A DNA stretch of 64,000 nucleotides, taken from the NCBI GenBank assembly GCA_017470095.1, contig JAFUFC010000073.1, forward strand, positions 1 to 64,000, given 5' to 3'. Within the stretch, counting starts at the first letter, position 1. Each line of letters starts with the position of its first letter. Both the position numbers and the translations under genes were made by a program. This DNA comes from Clostridia bacterium. Lineage in GTDB: Bacteria; Bacillota; Clostridia; Christensenellales; Aristaeellaceae. This document shows, piece after piece, positions 62,219 to 64,000 of this stretch. Under the pieces are notes generated by a model, which was not told where the DNA came from, did no database searches, and saw only the letters and a program-made list of their open reading frames with translations.

Positions 62219-63409
62219 TTACCAGCACCGGACCGCGTCGCTGTAGAACTGGTTCATTTCTTCCTCGGTGGGGAAATTGGCCACATACATTTGATTGCCC
62301 ATGGCACCGGAGAGGGCTTCGGGGATGCGCTCCATCATGCGCATTTGGCCGGCATATTTGGCGGCGAATTCCTCATGGCTCATTTGGAAAGGCTTGCCGT
62401 CCCGGCGGCCGGCGAAGGCGCAGAAGAAGTGCTCGCCCTGGGGCTTTGTGGAACGATCGAAAGCGATCATATCGGCCCAGATTTTGTATACGTCGGTGCT
62501 GTTGGCGTAGTTCATCATGTCCGGGGAGAAGCCGCCGCAGGGGCGCATGTTCACTTCCAGCGCAACCACGTCGCCCTGCTTGCCCATGGGCTGATCCTTC
62601 GTCAGGCGGAAGAATTCAAAATGTACAAATCGGCTCTTGACGCCGAAGCTCTTTACCGTTCGGCGGCCTGCGTCCCGCACGTCGTCGGCCAAGTCTTTCA
62701 CGATATAGTACAGAGAATTGTCGTTATTGTTCACGATATCCATGATAGAATTGGGAGTCACGTTGCCGGTTTCAAAGATAGGGTTACCCTCGCTGTCGAT
62801 GATGGCGTCGTAGCTGTTCACTTCGGCGGTGACGAATTCTTCCATGATGAAACGGATGCCGGGATCCCGCTCCGCCAGGAACGCGCCCAGTTCTTCTTCA
62901 TTATCCAGCTTGTAGGTGTGGCTGGCGCCCACGCCGTTGTCGGGCTTGACGATGACGGGAAAGTGGACCTGGTGGATGAACGCCATGCAACCGTCGAAAT
63001 CATCCACGATGTGGTACCGGGCGGTGCGGATACCAGCCTGCTGATAGTAGGGCTTCATGCCGCTTTTGTACTTGATCCGCTCCAGGTCCTCCACCTGCCA
63101 GCCGCTGAGAATGTGGAAATCGGTGCGCAGCATGGCGTCCCGCTCCAGCCAATATTCGTTGTTGCTTTCGATCCAGTCGATGCGGCCGTATTTGCTGATG
63201 AAAAAGGCCACGGCCCGATAGACTTCGTCATAGTTTTCCATGTTGGACACCTTGTAGTATTCATCCAGGCTGTCCAGCAATTCTTCGCTCAGCTCGTGGT
63301 AAGGCTGATCGCCGATGCCCAGCACCCGCAGGCCGTTGTTTTTCAGCTCACGGCAGAATTTCCAGTAGTTGGTGGGAAAATTGGGGGAAATAAAAACAAA
63401 ATTTTTCAT
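62219..63409 (-). CDS. ATP-grasp domain protein of unknown substrate
   Basis: 396 residues. An N-terminal Rossmann-like pre-ATP-grasp domain (NFVFISPNFPTNYWKFCRELKNNGLRVLGIG) precedes the ATP-grasp core: FPVIVKPDNGVGASHTYKL near 150-168 (ATP-binding Lys and Gly loop), IRFIMEEFVTAEVNSYDAI near 186 and DVVALEVNMRPCGGFSPDMMNYAN near 283 (metal-binding Glu/Asn). Such ligases join a carboxylate to an amine or thiol. The esterase gene 19 bases upstream is in the same unit, suggesting a small-molecule or peptide product that the esterase modifies. No known pathway recognised. Confidence 0.9.
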   Translation of the reverse strand: MKNFVFISPNFPTNYWKFCRELKNNGLRVLGIGDQPYHELSEELLDSLDEYYKVSNMENYDEVYRAVAFFISKYGRIDWIESNNEYWLERDAMLRTDFHILSGWQVEDLERIKYKSGMKPYYQQAGIRTARYHIVDDFDGCMAFIHQVHFPVIVKPDNGVGASHTYKLDNEEELGAFLAERDPGIRFIMEEFVTAEVNSYDAIIDSEGNPIFETGNVTPNSIMDIVNNNDNSLYYIVKDLADDVRDAGRRTVKSFGVKSRFVHFEFFRLTKDQPMGKQGDVVALEVNMRPCGGFSPDMMNYANSTDVYKIWADMIAFDRSTKPQGEHFFCAFAGRRDGKPFQMSHEEFAAKYAGQMRMMERIPEALSGAMGNQMYVANFPTEEEMNQFYSDAVRCW

Positions 63410-63428
63410 CGCGTAATTCCTCTTTTTG

Positions 63429-64000
63429 TCAGTCGATTAAATGCGGCACGTGATATTGCACCTGTTTATACCACCAGTCCCAGTCGTGGGCGCAGTCATG
63501 CCCCCACACGTCCACCCACACGTTGATGCCCTTTTCGTGGAAAATATCCCGCAGGCGGAAGGTGGTTTCGGGAATTTCCCAGGGGCCCTGACCCACCACA
63601 ATGATGCCCCGGTGGTTGTTGTATTCCCGGATGTAGGGGTGGTCCGGGCTCATGCCTGCCAGGTAGTCGACGGGACTGTTTTGGTACACCCGCTCGTCCA
63701 TGTAGCCGCCAAAACCATAGGAGGCGGTGTAAATGCCGCTGAGGGCCAGCAGGCCATCGAACAAATCCGGCCGGCGGAAGAACAGGTTGGCGGCATGGGT
63801 GGCACCCAGGGAGCACCCGAAGGCGATCACGCCGGGATAGCCCGTCCAGCCGTTACGCTGGTTCACCATGTCCCGGATGAAAGGCACAATCTCATTAAAA
63901 ATAAAGTGCATCCATTGTTCGTGGCGGTAGCTGCGCCAGCCGGGGTCGCCGTTTTCGTTGCTCCAGGTTTCCTGGTCGATGGTGTCGATGGCAAACACCA
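63429..64000 (-). CDS. esterase-family alpha/beta hydrolase (5' part missing)
   Basis: The gene runs off the right edge; about 190 C-terminal residues are present. The nucleophile elbow is AFGCSLGATHAANLF (GxSxG with Ser). Downstream lie LLALSGIYTASYGFGGYM and PYIREYNNHRGIIVVGQGPWE, and the last acid/His pair is probably in GHDCAHDWDWWYKQV near the end. It matches the putative esterase (D-like) family. Co-transcribed with the ATP-grasp gene. An internal ATG near the edge is not taken as the start, since no ribosome-binding site can be judged. Confidence 0.85.
   Translation of the reverse strand, partial: VFAIDTIDQETWSNENGDPGWRSYRHEQWMHFIFNEIVPFIRDMVNQRNGWTGYPGVIAFGCSLGATHAANLFFRRPDLFDGLLALSGIYTASYGFGGYMDERVYQNSPVDYLAGMSPDHPYIREYNNHRGIIVVGQGPWEIPETTFRLRDIFHEKGINVWVDVWGHDCAHDWDWWYKQVQYHVPHLID

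Overview
The window looks like a chromosomal segment of an anaerobic Clostridia-type Firmicute with fairly high G+C, probably a gut or rumen lineage. The clues are strong AGGAGG ribosome-binding sites, consensus TTGACA/TATAAT promoters, the Firmicute-style GlgC+GlgD pair, an electron-bifurcating lactate dehydrogenase (Etf) operon, YolD-like and UvrX-like repair genes, and LCP/Wzz/BY-kinase envelope genes. The genus cannot be fixed from sequence alone. No rRNA, tRNA, CRISPR array, insertion sequence or prophage was seen. No stretch longer than 300 bases lacks a gene.

Layout: (a) 0-4.6 kb, minus strand: two small membrane proteins, a CotH-kinase/lamin-tail protein and a cut-off DUF4956 membrane protein. 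(b) 4.8-8.1 kb, plus strand: a DUF21/CBS/CorC-HlyC protein and two exported proteins. (c) 8.2-8.7 kb: a small XRE regulator divergent from a small conserved-looking ORF across a long palindromic operator. (d) 9.0-13.7 kb, minus: a three-gene ABC importer (binding protein, fused double permease, ATPase) from a near-consensus promoter. (e) 13.8-20.2 kb, minus: glycogen operon glgB-glgC-glgD-glgA; GlgA carries a histone-H1-like tail made of a 44-residue repeat. (f) 20.3-27.7 kb, plus: one 2449-residue cyclic beta-glucan synthase-like protein. (g) 27.7-31.7 kb, plus: AlkZ-related protein, Y-family polymerase, Fe-S aldo/keto reductase and YolD-like protein. (h) 31.8-35.2 kb, plus: etfB-etfA-lctD, the bifurcating lactate dehydrogenase. 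(i) 35.3-38.4 kb: exported cyclophilin, a REP-like inverted repeat and a secreted leucine-rich-repeat protein.

(j) 38.6-60.9 kb is a two-armed surface-polysaccharide locus. The plus arm holds the initiating sugar-phosphate transferase, two GT2 transferases, a Wzy-like polymerase and the dTDP-rhamnose genes rmlA-B-D-C. The minus arm holds Wzz, a degenerate CpsD, LCP, a TagD-type cytidylyltransferase, two TagB/F-like phosphotransferases, a Wzx flippase, a winged-helix/LicC-like cytidylyltransferase, an APC permease, and a full 2-aminoethylphosphonate (AEP) pathway (PEP mutase fused to a cytidylyltransferase, phosphonopyruvate decarboxylase, AEP transaminase). The arms converge on a shared bidirectional terminator. 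Wzy lies in one arm and Wzx in the other, so both are probably needed for one polymer: a rhamnose-containing polysaccharide decorated with AEP (a phosphonoglycan). This is the most interesting system here.

(k) 61-64 kb: a small polytopic membrane protein (minus), an acyl-CoA thioesterase (plus), and an ATP-grasp ligase with an esterase cut by the window end (minus).
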